Below are positions 1-8,325 of a stretch of 40,031 bases of DNA, piece by piece (position 1 is the first letter of the stretch; every line of letters starts with the position of its first letter). The notes below the pieces were generated by a model. That model was not told the DNA's origin, ran no database searches, and was given only the letters and a program-made list of their open reading frames with translations. Location of the stretch: contig DUUN01000339.1 of the NCBI GenBank assembly GCA_012841535.1, forward strand, positions 1-40,031, written 5' to 3'. A program made the position numbers and the translations under genes. Origin of the DNA: Gallicola sp. (GTDB lineage Bacteria; Bacillota; Clostridia; Tissierellales; Peptoniphilaceae).

Positions 1-834
1 GGAGAAGTTTTAGCAAAAGTAAGAGCTGAAGGTGGTACACCAATGGCTGATTTGTGGTTTGGTGGCGGTCTTGATGCCTTTATGGACGCTAAAGATGACG
101 GACTATTAGAAGCTCATAATTCAGAACTAACTAAGGAAGTTGACAGTAATTACAAGGATCCTGAAGGATATTGGTACTCAAAGGGCCTTACTGTTGTAGG
201 ATTTTTAGTTAATAACGATGTTATGGAAGAAAAGAATATAGAAATTCCTAAAACTTGGGCAGATTTAACTAATGAAAAACTAAAAGGTGAAGTTATTATG
301 AGTGACCCTTCTATTTCAGGAACAAATTATGCAGCCCTTAAAGGACTACTTGATTTATTTGGAGAAGAAGAAGGATGGGAATATATTGAAAAACTAAATA
401 ACAATATAGACTTTTATGGTAAAAGAGGAAAAGATCCTCAAGAAAAAACTTCCGAAGGAGAATTTGCTGTTGGAATAATTCCTGCAGATAAGTCAGCTTT
501 TGACCTAGCAGAAGAAAATAATTTAACAGTTGTTTATCCTGAAGATGGTATTCCTTGGGTTCCGGAAGGAGTAGCTGTATTTAAGGGAAGTGAAAACGCC
601 GATATTGCTAAAGCTTTTATAGATTTTATGTTAGAGGATGAAAATTTAGAAGAATTAGCTAAATTAGACGGAAAAGATTCAGCTCAAATAATAAAACCTG
701 GAATTAAAGGCTTTGACTTAGGTTTACCTGCTGATAAATTAATTAAAGAAGATTTATCAACTTTTGGCTCTGATAGAGAAGCTATTTTAAATAAATGGAA
801 AGAAATTGCTGGAAGTAAGGCAAGTAATGACTAA
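1..834 (+). CDS. ABC transporter substrate-binding protein, AfuA/FbpA/PhnS-like (5' end outside window)
   Basis: The frame is open from base 1, so the N-terminus, including any signal peptide and lipobox, lies outside the window; 277 residues remain. The opening residues GEVLAKVRAEGGTPMADLWF and the later motif VPEGVAVFKGSENADIAKAF are typical of type-2 periplasmic binding proteins that serve iron(III), 2-aminoethylphosphonate and hexose-phosphate importers. It would sit outside the membrane and deliver ligand to the permease encoded next. The adjacent tyrosine pair that binds iron in FbpA-type proteins is not seen in the expected stretch (around GIIPADKSAFDLAEENNLTV), so an iron ligand is unlikely. 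The substrate cannot be named. A perfect hairpin terminator follows the stop codon, before the permease gene. Confidence 0.85.
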   Translation, partial: GEVLAKVRAEGGTPMADLWFGGGLDAFMDAKDDGLLEAHNSELTKEVDSNYKDPEGYWYSKGLTVVGFLVNNDVMEEKNIEIPKTWADLTNEKLKGEVIMSDPSISGTNYAALKGLLDLFGEEEGWEYIEKLNNNIDFYGKRGKDPQEKTSEGEFAVGIIPADKSAFDLAEENNLTVVYPEDGIPWVPEGVAVFKGSENADIAKAFIDFMLEDENLEELAKLDGKDSAQIIKPGIKGFDLGLPADKLIKEDLSTFGSDREAILNKWKEIAGSKASND

Positions 835-838
835 CTAA

Positions 839-867
839 TAAGATGGCTTTTGCCATCTTATTTTTTT
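839..867 (+). terminator. Intra-operon hairpin terminator/attenuator after the binding-protein gene
   Basis: A perfect 9-bp stem (TAAGATGGC at 839-847, GCCATCTTA at 852-860) with a TTTT loop is followed by seven Ts (861-867). It lies between the stop of the binding protein and the ATG of the permease (877). Partial termination here would give more binding protein than permease, a common arrangement in ABC importer operons. Confidence 0.8.
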
Positions 868-876
868 GGAGAATAT

Positions 877-2496
877 ATGTTTAATAAAAAACTATTTAAT
901 AAAACCTTAGATAAATTTCTTATGTTAACAATTTCAATTGTGGTAATTTTATTTATTTTATATCCTTTTATAGCCGTTTTTATTGAATCTTTATTTGAAA
1001 ATGGAAGTATAAATTTATCTAAACTTTTTAACTTTATTATTACTGAAAAAAAATTAATATATAATTCCTTACTTATGGCTACATTAACAGCAGTTTTAAC
1101 AACTACTGTAACTGTGGCAATAGCAATTTATTGGTTTATATCGGGGAATAAACTAAAGAAAATAATAAATGGTACCTTGTTTTTAACCCTAATATCGCCA
1201 CCATTTATTTCTTCTTTGTCCTATATAAATCTCTTTGGAAGAAGAGGGTTTATTACCTATGAATTGTTGCACTTAAGAATTAATCCCTATGGTTTACCGG
1301 GAATTGTATTTATGCAAAGTGTTGGTTTTATATCCCTTAATACCTTAATTTTAATTGGTATTTTAAAAACCATGGACTCTTCAACAATTAATAGTGCAAG
1401 GTCCCTAGGTGCAAAAACGAATAATATTATAACCGATATTGTTATACCCTATTTAAAGTCCGGAATAGTAGTTGTTTTTATGCTGACTTTTATTAGAAGC
1501 TTAGCCGACTTTTCCACACCGGCAATAATAGGTGGTTCCTATAATGTTTTAGCTACAGAAGCCTACTTAAGTATTATTTCTGCAGGGGATATAAATAGAT
1601 CTGCCTTAGTAAATTTAATCCTATTTTCAATTGCAATAATTATATTTATTATTTTTAGAAACAATTTTAAAAATATTTCCACCAATAGTTTTTCCAATGG
1701 AGATAATAATATAGTAATTAACAAAAGTGGCTTAATCTTTAATATTTTTAAAATAATTACAATTCTATTTTTAGGAATACTAATAATACAATATAGCTCA
1801 ATTTTTATTTCTGCCTTTACTAAATCCATAGGTGGAAAAAAACACTTTACTTTAGAACATTTTATTAATAGTAAGCAGTATTTTACAAGGACCTATATAA
1901 GAAGTATCGTTTATTCCTTAATAGCCGGTATTACAAGTAGTTTTCTTGGTTTATTCATAGTATATTATATGCAAATAAGAAAATTAAAGTTCTTTAAATT
2001 CATAGACTTTATTGCAACACTACCCTATATAGTACCTGGAACTTTCTTTGGAATAGGATATATTTTAGCCTTTAATAAAGCTCCCTTGAAGTTAACAGGA
2101 ACAGTCTACATAGTAGTACTTAATTTGATTTTTAAGGTACTTCCCTTTGCAACTAAAACCAATTTAACTACAGTTTCTCAAATTAACAAGGAACTTACTA
2201 ATTCCGTTAAGGATTTAGGTGGTTTTGGACTATATGATTTTAAAGATGTAGTTCTTCCAATGGCAAAGGAAAGTTTGTTTTTAACTTTTGTTAACGGATT
2301 TACATCATCGATGACAACAATTGGCTCTATTATATTTTTAGTTTATCCTGCACAAAAACTTATAACCTTAGTTTTATTTGATGTAGTTCAAAGTGGTAAA
2401 TATGGAGTAGCTTCGGTTTTATCCTGTTTAATTATCCTAACCTGTCTGTTAATAAATGGACTTTATTATAAAATAATTTCCAAAAAGGAGAAATAA
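877..2496 (+). CDS. Two-domain ABC transporter permease (FbpB/PhnV/AfuB-like)
   Basis: This 539-residue integral membrane protein has two fused BPD_transp_1 units and about 12 hydrophobic segments, the usual size and design of the permease in iron/phosphonate/sugar-phosphate importers. Each half carries an EAA-type cytoplasmic loop that docks the ATPase. The first is SARSLGAKTNNIITDIVIP at about residues 173-191; the second is around DLGGFGLYDFKDVVLPMAK near the C-terminus. A TTG at 850 would extend the frame, but it lies inside the terminator hairpin. The ATG at 877 has GGAGA at 868-872 and is the better start. The stop overlaps the ATPase start by one base (TAATG), indicating translational coupling. 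Confidence 0.88.
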   Translation: MFNKKLFNKTLDKFLMLTISIVVILFILYPFIAVFIESLFENGSINLSKLFNFIITEKKLIYNSLLMATLTAVLTTTVTVAIAIYWFISGNKLKKIINGTLFLTLISPPFISSLSYINLFGRRGFITYELLHLRINPYGLPGIVFMQSVGFISLNTLILIGILKTMDSSTINSARSLGAKTNNIITDIVIPYLKSGIVVVFMLTFIRSLADFSTPAIIGGSYNVLATEAYLSIISAGDINRSALVNLILFSIAIIIFIIFRNNFKNISTNSFSNGDNNIVINKSGLIFNIFKIITILFLGILIIQYSSIFISAFTKSIGGKKHFTLEHFINSKQYFTRTYIRSIVYSLIAGITSSFLGLFIVYYMQIRKLKFFKFIDFIATLPYIVPGTFFGIGYILAFNKAPLKLTGTVYIVVLNLIFKVLPFATKTNLTTVSQINKELTNSVKDLGGFGLYDFKDVVLPMAKESLFLTFVNGFTSSMTTIGSIIFLVYPAQKLITLVLFDVVQSGKYGVASVLSCLIILTCLLINGLYYKIISKKEK

Positions 2497-3440
2497 TGTT
2501 TTTAAAAATCGAAAATTTAAATAAGAGTTATGGCAAAAATACCATACTAAAGGATTTTAATTTAGAAATAAATAAAAATGAATTAATATGTTTACTTGGC
2601 CCTAGTGGTTGTGGAAAAACCACCGTATTAAATTGTATTGGTGGCTTTATTAAAATCAACAGTGGAAGTATAATTTTAGACAATAAAAATATTACAAATC
2701 TCTTTCCTGAGGACAGGGAGGTTTCTACTGTCTTTCAGTCCTATGGACTATTTCCTCATATGACTGTAATTGAAAATATAAAATATGGGCTTAAATTTAA
2801 AAATATAGCTAAAAAGCAAGCCTATTCAATGGCTATTAATATGATGGAATTGGTAAAATTACATGGATATGAAAACAAAAAAATAAATGAATTAAGTGGT
2901 GGTGAAAGACAAAGAGTAGCCCTAGCTAGAAGTTTAGTAGTAGAGCCTAAATTACTGCTTTTAGATGAGCCTCTTTCAAATTTAGACGCACTACTAAGAG
3001 TTGAACTTCGTTCAGAAATAAAAAGAATCCATAATGAGTTAAGCCTAACAACAATTTTTGTAACTCATGACCAGGAGGAAGCCTTTTCCATTGCCGACAG
3101 AATAATATTAATGGACAAGGGAAAAATTGCCGATATGGGCACAGCTGAAGATATTTATTTTAAACCAAATAATCTATTTACCTTAAACTTTATTGGAACA
3201 TCTAATATAATAGATAAAAATGGTTCAAAATATTATATTCGTCCTGAAAAAATAAGAATAGAAAAACCTACAGAGCAATCTAATGCTATAATTTTGGAAA
3301 AATATTTTACAGGTCAAATTATTAATTACAAGGTAAAGGACAATAGAGGAAACTTATTAAAAATTACCACCTTAAATAATACGGACTTTAAAATAGGCGA
3401 CAATGTCTACATAGACTATAAGTTAAACATAATAAATTAA
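2496..3440 (+). CDS. ABC transporter ATP-binding protein, FbpC/PotA-like
   Basis: This 314-residue protein is the energising subunit of the importer encoded just upstream. Visible motifs are Walker A GPSGCGKTT (35-43), the Q-loop region VFQSYGLFPH (79-88), signature LSGGERQR (133-140), Walker B LLLLDEP (153-159), D-loop SNLD and the switch histidine H191. The C-terminal part, from about residue 235, looks like the TOBE domain of the PotA/MalK/FbpC group, though it is short. Its start codon overlaps the permease stop, preceded by AAGGAG at 2485-2490. The product should be a cytoplasmic homodimer bound to the fused permease. Confidence 0.9.
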   Translation: MFLKIENLNKSYGKNTILKDFNLEINKNELICLLGPSGCGKTTVLNCIGGFIKINSGSIILDNKNITNLFPEDREVSTVFQSYGLFPHMTVIENIKYGLKFKNIAKKQAYSMAINMMELVKLHGYENKKINELSGGERQRVALARSLVVEPKLLLLDEPLSNLDALLRVELRSEIKRIHNELSLTTIFVTHDQEEAFSIADRIILMDKGKIADMGTAEDIYFKPNNLFTLNFIGTSNIIDKNGSKYYIRPEKIRIEKPTEQSNAIILEKYFTGQIINYKVKDNRGNLLKITTLNNTDFKIGDNVYIDYKLNIIN

Positions 3441-3449
3441 GGAGATTTT

Positions 3450-4730
3450 ATGAAAATTCTGCATATTATAGCTCAACTTCCCTCTAAAACTGGAAGTGGA
3501 GTTTACTTTTCAAACCTAATAAAAGAATTAAATAAAAACAATGAAAACTATGCTATTTATGGTCATCAAGACTGTATTGAATACGATTTTGATATTATAG
3601 CTGATGAAAATAAATTTCCAATCCACTTTAATAATGGCAAACTGGGTTTTCATATTGTTGGAATGAGCGATGTAATGCCATATAATAGCACTTGTTACAA
3701 GGATATGACCCCTAAAATGCTTAATACATGGCTTAATAATTTTAAAGTTCAAATATTAAATGCCTATAATGAAATTAAACCGGATATAATAATTTGTCAT
3801 CATCTTTGGATATTAACTTCCTTAACCTTGGATTTATTAAGGGATAGATGTGACAAAATAGTTGGTATTTGCCATGGTACAGATATTAGACAGGCTTTAC
3901 AAAATCCTAGACTTAAAAATAGATATGTGAAAAATTTAAATAGGTTAGACAAGGTCTTTGCCTTAAGTGAAAATCAAGTTCCTGAAATAGTAAGTACCTA
4001 TAATATTGACGAAGATAAAATCTATGTTTCCGGTGGTGGATACAATCAGGACTATTTTTATAAGGATGAGAAACTTCGCTACGATGAAAACAATCAATTT
4101 ATAAATGTAGTTTACGCTGGAAAAATTGCTAATGCAAAAGGTGTATTTGAACTTATTGACGCCTATAAACAACTGAATTATGGAAAAAATATAATACTAA
4201 ATATAATAGGAACTCCCCAAGGGGAAAATATTAATAGAATTCACGAAAAACTAAAGGGAACGGAAAATATAAAACTATTTAATGCAAAAAACCAAAAATC
4301 TTTAGCCCATCTTTTTAGGTATTCTAGTATTTTTGTACTTCCTTCCTATTATGAAGGACTTGGCCTTGTTGCTATTGAAGCCTTGGCTAGTGGAATGTAT
4401 ATAGTTTCTACAAAACTAGATGCACTAATGGAAGTTTTAGGAGATGATGTTAATAATTCCAAGGCTATAGAATATGTTGACCTTCCAAGACTTAAAAATG
4501 TAGACACACCATATGAAAAAGATATTCCGGAATTTATAAATAGACTGGCAAAGGCTATAGACCTACAGGTTCAAAGGGTTAAAAACAAAGAAAGAATTTC
4601 AGATGAAGTTTTAAATTCCGTTGCTAAACATTCATGGAAAAATATTGCAAATGAAATATTTGATGAAATTACAAGAGAAAACTATGGAGAATTAAATGAA
4701 TACGGAAAGCTTAATCTTGAAAATGCATAA
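3450..4730 (+). CDS. GT4-family glycosyltransferase
   Basis: This 426-residue GT-B fold enzyme has an N-terminal acceptor domain (MKILHIIAQLPSKTGSGVYF) and a C-terminal nucleotide-sugar domain with YAGKIANAKGVFELIDAY and the GT4 signature YEGLGLVAIEALASG, which contains the E-x7-E motif. It probably transfers a hexose from an NDP- or phospho-activated donor; neither donor nor acceptor can be read from the sequence. It starts 9 bases after the ATPase stop with AAGGAG upstream, so it appears to belong to the importer operon. It overlaps the next gene by 35 bases. A glycosyltransferase after an AfuABC/FbpABC-like importer is unusual and could mean a sugar-related substrate, or simple operon neighbourship. 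Confidence 0.85.
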   Translation: MKILHIIAQLPSKTGSGVYFSNLIKELNKNNENYAIYGHQDCIEYDFDIIADENKFPIHFNNGKLGFHIVGMSDVMPYNSTCYKDMTPKMLNTWLNNFKVQILNAYNEIKPDIIICHHLWILTSLTLDLLRDRCDKIVGICHGTDIRQALQNPRLKNRYVKNLNRLDKVFALSENQVPEIVSTYNIDEDKIYVSGGGYNQDYFYKDEKLRYDENNQFINVVYAGKIANAKGVFELIDAYKQLNYGKNIILNIIGTPQGENINRIHEKLKGTENIKLFNAKNQKSLAHLFRYSSIFVLPSYYEGLGLVAIEALASGMYIVSTKLDALMEVLGDDVNNSKAIEYVDLPRLKNVDTPYEKDIPEFINRLAKAIDLQVQRVKNKERISDEVLNSVAKHSWKNIANEIFDEITRENYGELNEYGKLNLENA

Positions 4731-5346
4731 GAACAAAAATGAAGAAAATAGTATTCCTATGGAAAAATATATGTTAAATAAATTTAAATTCCTAGGCATA
4801 AAATCCCCGGAAAGACGTGAAATTTCTAAAGAGTATTTAAAAAAACTAAGAAGGGAAGAATTTTCCTGGACTATTTTCAACTCCCTTTGGGTGCAGGAAG
4901 AAAGGGAATTTCAATATCTTGCTATAGATTATTTAAAACTTAAGAAGAAGGAGTTATCGGATACTGATTTACCAACAATAAAAAACTATATAGTCGATAA
5001 GGCCTGGTGGGATTCTGTTGACAATTTTTATAGTATATTAAGTGAAATTGGACTTAATTATAAGATTAATAGTAAAATGATCTCCTGGTCAGTAGACGAA
5101 AATATTTGGATTAGAAGAATTTCAATAATTCATCAACTTCATAGGAAAGAAAAGACCAATACAAAGTTATTAGAAGAAATATTAAAGAATAATTTCGGCT
5201 CCAATGAGTTTTTTATTAATAAGGCAATTGGCTGGGCCTTAAGGGATTATAGTAAAACCAATGTTAAATGGGTTAAAAATTTTATTGAAGATAATAAAAG
5301 TTTTCTGGATAAGCTAAGTATAAAAGAAGCTTCTAAATATTTGTAA
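4696..5346 (+). CDS. alkD: AlkD-like DNA alkylation repair glycosylase
   Basis: This 216-residue all-helical HEAT-like repeat protein is of the AlkD family, which excises N3- and N7-alkylated purines. Landmarks are PMEKYMLNKFKFLGIKSPER near the N-terminus, KAWWDSVD (103-109), WIRRISIIHQL (138-148) and INKAIGWALRDYSKTN (174-189). W105, D109, R140 or R141 and W180 line up with the lesion-binding and catalytic residues W109, D113, R148 and W187 known from Bacillus cereus AlkD (alignment by eye). The start is inside the glycosyltransferase gene: GGAGA at 4686-4690 sits five bases before the ATG, giving a 35-base overlap and likely translational coupling. Its role in the importer operon is not obvious. 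Confidence 0.9.
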   Translation: MNTESLILKMHKNKNEENSIPMEKYMLNKFKFLGIKSPERREISKEYLKKLRREEFSWTIFNSLWVQEEREFQYLAIDYLKLKKKELSDTDLPTIKNYIVDKAWWDSVDNFYSILSEIGLNYKINSKMISWSVDENIWIRRISIIHQLHRKEKTNTKLLEEILKNNFGSNEFFINKAIGWALRDYSKTNVKWVKNFIEDNKSFLDKLSIKEASKYL

Positions 5347-5349
5347 TAA

Positions 5350-5376
5350 GCTCTCTTTTTTGTGCATAAAAAGAGC
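5350..5376 (+). terminator. Weak hairpin after alkD, possible terminator
   Basis: GCTCTCTTTTT and AAAAAGAGC can pair with one bulge around a short loop. The U-tract is displaced by several bases (tttttt at 5385-5390), so termination would be weak. It lies between alkD and the AraC-type regulator gene. Confidence 0.35.
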
Positions 5377-5425
5377 AGACTATATTTTTTGTTTTTCCTA
5401 TAATAATTATAAAAAGAGGTAAATA

Positions 5426-6274
5426 ATGGAATGGATAAATAATCTAAATATGGCAATAGACTATATTGAAGATAATATTACAGAAGAAATAAACTATGAA
5501 AAACTTGCAAAAATAGCCTGTTGTTCTACATATCATTTTCAAAGGATGTTTGGGTATATGGCAGGTGTTTCCTTGGCTGAATATATTAGAAGAAGGCGTA
5601 TGTCCTTGGCTGCTGTAGATTTATTAAATAGTAATGAGAAAATCATAGACATAGGATTAAAATACGGCTACACATCTCCAACGGCATTTAATAGAGCCTT
5701 TCAAAATATACATGGAATAAGTCCAACAAAGGCAAGAAAACATGATACTTCTATAAAATCCTATCCACCTATAAGTTTTAAAATGACTATTAAAGGGGTA
5801 GAGGAAATGAATTATCGAATTGAAGAAAAAACAGAATTTCGTATTGTAGGAATATCAGAAAAATTACATAAAAATATAGAGGAGAACTTTAAAATAGTTC
5901 CTAAAATGTGGGAAGAGGCTTCTACAAATGGAACTATTTCAACACTAGTATCTCTAATGAACGAAGAACCAAGGGGAATGTTAGGAGTTTCTGCCTGTAA
6001 TAATGACCAAGAATGGAGATACTTTATAGCTGTTTCCAGTTCAAAACCTATTGGAAATAATTTTAAAGAATATATTGTCCCTTCTTTTACTTGGGCTATT
6101 TTCTCAGGCTCCGGTACAGGACAGTCCATTCAAGAATTAGAAGAGAGAATTATTACAGAGTGGTTTCCAACTTCCGGCTATGAATATGCCAATGGCCCGG
6201 ATATAGAGGTTTATATAAATCCGGACCCAAATAATGCCAAATATGAAGTTTGGATTCCTGTTATAAAAAAGTAA
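5426..6274 (+). CDS. AraC-family regulator with GyrI-like effector-binding domain
   Basis: This 282-residue transcription factor has an N-terminal AraC-type double helix-turn-helix in residues 1-105; the consensus stretch GLKYGYTSPTAFNRAFQNIHGISPTKAR contains the second helix-turn-helix. A C-terminal GyrI-like/SRPBCC-type domain (about 120-282) typically binds hydrophobic or cationic drugs, as in Rob-type proteins. It is preceded by AGAGG and is flanked by a weak hairpin upstream and a strong terminator downstream, so it is probably a single-gene unit. Targets cannot be read. The GNAT gene opposite and the MATE exporter elsewhere in the window are candidates by theme only. Confidence 0.88.
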   Translation: MEWINNLNMAIDYIEDNITEEINYEKLAKIACCSTYHFQRMFGYMAGVSLAEYIRRRRMSLAAVDLLNSNEKIIDIGLKYGYTSPTAFNRAFQNIHGISPTKARKHDTSIKSYPPISFKMTIKGVEEMNYRIEEKTEFRIVGISEKLHKNIEENFKIVPKMWEEASTNGTISTLVSLMNEEPRGMLGVSACNNDQEWRYFIAVSSSKPIGNNFKEYIVPSFTWAIFSGSGTGQSIQELEERIITEWFPTSGYEYANGPDIEVYINPDPNNAKYEVWIPVIKK

Positions 6275-6280
6275 TAAATT

Positions 6281-6317
6281 AAAAAAGATGGGTTGTCTAC
6301 ATAACTCATCTTTTTTT
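6281..6317 (+). terminator. Strong terminator between convergent araC-type and GNAT genes
   Basis: A stem of up to 16 bp (left arm AAAAAAGATGGGTTGT at 6281-6296, loop CTAC, right arm ATAACTCATCTTTTTT) contains two G-U pairs and ends in a T run. The A run at the left end makes it usable from the opposite strand too. Confidence 0.85.
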
Positions 6318-6348
6318 AATAATTTTTGATATCTTTATATTTTATTAT

Positions 6349-6888
6349 TTATCCCTCTTTATTTATCTGCTTCCATTCTTCTTCCAATATACTCATTTCC
6401 CAAAGGTTCCAATACTCATTTCCATTTTTTAAAGAATCCCTTATTAAACCATCTTTTTTAAAACCTATATTTTCATAACATTTTAGAGCAGATTTGTTAA
6501 AATCAAAAACTCCAAGGCTTGCCTTATGAAGATTTAAATCATTAAAAACAACCTTTAAAACTTCCTTTATTGCCTTTTGCCCAAAGCCTTTTCCTCTGAA
6601 TTCTTCATCTCCTATTAAAACTGCTCCTATTCTTGCAACCCTATTATTTTTATCTATATTTAAAATGGCAATATGGCCTATTGTCTTATTAATATTTTTA
6701 TTCCTAATTTTAAATACCAATTTATTTGAACTTTCATAATTTGCATCTTTAATATATTTTTCTAACTGCTCCTTTGTTAATGGATATTTAAAGGTATTGC
6801 CACTCCACTGAAGTAAAAACTCCCTAGAGTCTATCAAATTAATTAACTGTTGGAAGTCGGTTTTTTCAAAGTATTTTAACTCAATCAT
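6349..6888 (-). CDS. GNAT-family N-acetyltransferase (RimJ/RimL-like)
   Basis: This 179-residue acetyl-CoA-dependent acetyltransferase has the GNAT acetyl-CoA-binding motif A as RIGAVLIGDEEFRGKGFGQKA, with the Q/R-x-x-G-x-G/A core RGKGFG. It is followed by the ALKCYENIGFKKDG segment common in RimJ/RimL and SpeG-like members. The substrate could be a protein N-terminus, a polyamine or an antibiotic and cannot be decided. AGGGAG precedes the ATG at a good distance. It stands alone, convergent with the AraC-type regulator. Confidence 0.85.
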   Translation of the reverse strand: MIELKYFEKTDFQQLINLIDSREFLLQWSGNTFKYPLTKEQLEKYIKDANYESSNKLVFKIRNKNINKTIGHIAILNIDKNNRVARIGAVLIGDEEFRGKGFGQKAIKEVLKVVFNDLNLHKASLGVFDFNKSALKCYENIGFKKDGLIRDSLKNGNEYWNLWEMSILEEEWKQINKEG

Positions 6889-6954
6889 CTATTATCTCCC
6901 TTAAAATGTATAGAAACATATTATCTTTATTTTTAAACAAGCATATCTCCTATA

Positions 6955-6982
6955 TTGCTAAGTAAGGCCAATACTGTATAAT
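6955..6982 (+). promoter_or_regulatory. Promoter of the LysA-like decarboxylase gene
   Basis: TTGCTA at 6955-6960 and TATAAT at 6977-6982 are separated by 16 bases. The predicted start of transcription falls just upstream of the TACCA/TGGTA dyad. Confidence 0.6.
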
Positions 6983-6994
6983 TATAATAGATTA

Positions 6995-7007
6995 TACCAT
7001 AGTGGTA
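6995..7007. promoter_or_regulatory. Possible operator dyad downstream of the lysA-like promoter
   Basis: TACCA at 6995-6999 and TGGTA at 7003-7007 form an inverted repeat around TAG, about 12 bases after the -10 box, where a repressor would block initiation or early elongation. The arms are short, so chance is possible. Confidence 0.3.
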
Positions 7008-7041
7008 TTAATAATATTAATAGGTAATTTAAGGAGAAATA

Positions 7042-8283
7042 ATGAAAAAATCTTTTTTAAATAATGAAAAATTATTAGAAGTTATTAAAGAATATCCTAC
7101 TCCTTTTCATATTTATAGTGAAAAAGGAATAAGAGATAATATAAGAAATTTATATAAGGCCTTTTCTTGGAATAAGGGCTTTAAAGAATATTTTGCTGTA
7201 AAGGCTACTCCTACTCCGGAAATATTAAAAATCATGAAAGAAGAAGGCTGTGGACTTGACTGTTCCAGTATGGCAGAATTAATTTTAGCTGAAAAAACAG
7301 GTTTTAAGGAAGATAACATTATGTTTTCTTCTAATGCAACACCTTACGAGGAATATGTAAAAGCAAGGGAACTAAAGGCTATTATTAACTTAGATGACTT
7401 CTCCCATATTTCCTATTTAGAAAAACATGCCGGTCTTCCAAATACCATTTGTTGTAGATATAATCCCGGTGAATTTAAAATACATAATAATATAATGGAT
7501 AATCCAAAAGATGCTAAGTATGGCTTTACAAAAGAGCAACTGAAAAAAGGATTTCTACTACTTAAGGAAAAAGGCGTAAAAAACTTTGGCTTACATGCCT
7601 TTCTCACCAGTAATACCCTAGGAAATGAGTATTATCCGGCCCTTGCAGCAATGCTTTTTGAAACTGCTGTTTGGCTAAAAAAGGAAACAGGCATTTCCCT
7701 ATCCTTTATAAATCTTTCCGGTGGTATTGGTATACCATATAAACCTGAGGAAGAGGCTAATAATATTTTTACAATTGGTGAAATGGTCAAAAATGAATAT
7801 AATAGAATTTTAAAACCCTATAATCTTGATAATATTTCTATTTTTACAGAGCTTGGTAGATATATTACAGGGCCTAATGGTCAATTAATTACCAGGGTAA
7901 TTCATAAAAAAGAAACCTACAAAAACTATATTGGTTTAGATGCTTCAGCAGCTAATTTAATTCGACCTGCCATGTATGGAGCCTACCATCATATAAGCAT
8001 TTCCGGTAAGGAAAACCTGACTAATACCAATTTATATGATATTACCGGCTCCTTATGTGAAAATAACGATAAGTTTGCCATTAATAGAAAGATGCCGGAA
8101 ATTAATATTGGAGATGTCTTAATAATTCATGACACCGGAGCCCACGGTCATTCTATGGGATATAATTACAATGGCAAACTACGTTCTGCAGAACTACTTT
8201 TACAAGAAAATGGAGATGTAAAGTTAATAAGAAGGGCCGAAACCTTAGATGATTATTTTGCTACAATAAAAGATTTTTTCTAG
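7042..8283 (+). CDS. lysA: Diaminopimelate decarboxylase-like PLP enzyme (group IV decarboxylase)
   Basis: This 413-residue member of the alanine-racemase-fold decarboxylases (LysA/SpeA/ODC group) would remove the D-carboxyl of meso-diaminopimelate to give lysine if it is a true LysA. Visible features are the PLP lysine K54 in YFAVKATPTPE, the glycine-rich phosphate loop SGGIGIPY, ELGRYITGPNG, and the active-site cysteine motif CENNDKFA near the C-terminus. The usual HxGS-type loop reads HAFLTSN, and CENND replaces the commoner CESxD, so substrate specificity may differ from textbook LysA. AAGGAG precedes the ATG. It has its own promoter and a terminator on its 3' side, so it is probably monocistronic. 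Confidence 0.78.
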   Translation: MKKSFLNNEKLLEVIKEYPTPFHIYSEKGIRDNIRNLYKAFSWNKGFKEYFAVKATPTPEILKIMKEEGCGLDCSSMAELILAEKTGFKEDNIMFSSNATPYEEYVKARELKAIINLDDFSHISYLEKHAGLPNTICCRYNPGEFKIHNNIMDNPKDAKYGFTKEQLKKGFLLLKEKGVKNFGLHAFLTSNTLGNEYYPALAAMLFETAVWLKKETGISLSFINLSGGIGIPYKPEEEANNIFTIGEMVKNEYNRILKPYNLDNISIFTELGRYITGPNGQLITRVIHKKETYKNYIGLDASAANLIRPAMYGAYHHISISGKENLTNTNLYDITGSLCENNDKFAINRKMPEINIGDVLIIHDTGAHGHSMGYNYNGKLRSAELLLQENGDVKLIRRAETLDDYFATIKDFF

Positions 8284-8286
8284 TAC

Positions 8287-8325
8287 AAAAAAGAATATAA
8301 AAGAGATATTTCTCTTTTATATTCT
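8287..8325 (-). terminator. Terminator between convergent lysA-like and AEC genes
   Basis: A perfect 15-bp stem (8292-8306 with 8311-8325, loop TATT) is flanked on its left by an A run (8287-8291), which is a U run on the minus strand. It therefore mainly ends minus-strand transcription; the stop codon of the AEC gene lies in the stem. The stem probably also slows plus-strand transcripts. Confidence 0.75.

Noticed and set aside
850..876. Permease start at TTG 850
   Set aside because: It is inside the terminator stem-loop. The ATG at 877 has a proper ribosome binding site.
1..3440. Iron(III) importer
   Set aside because: The operon type fits, but the iron-binding tyrosine pair was not seen in the binding protein; the ligand is left open.
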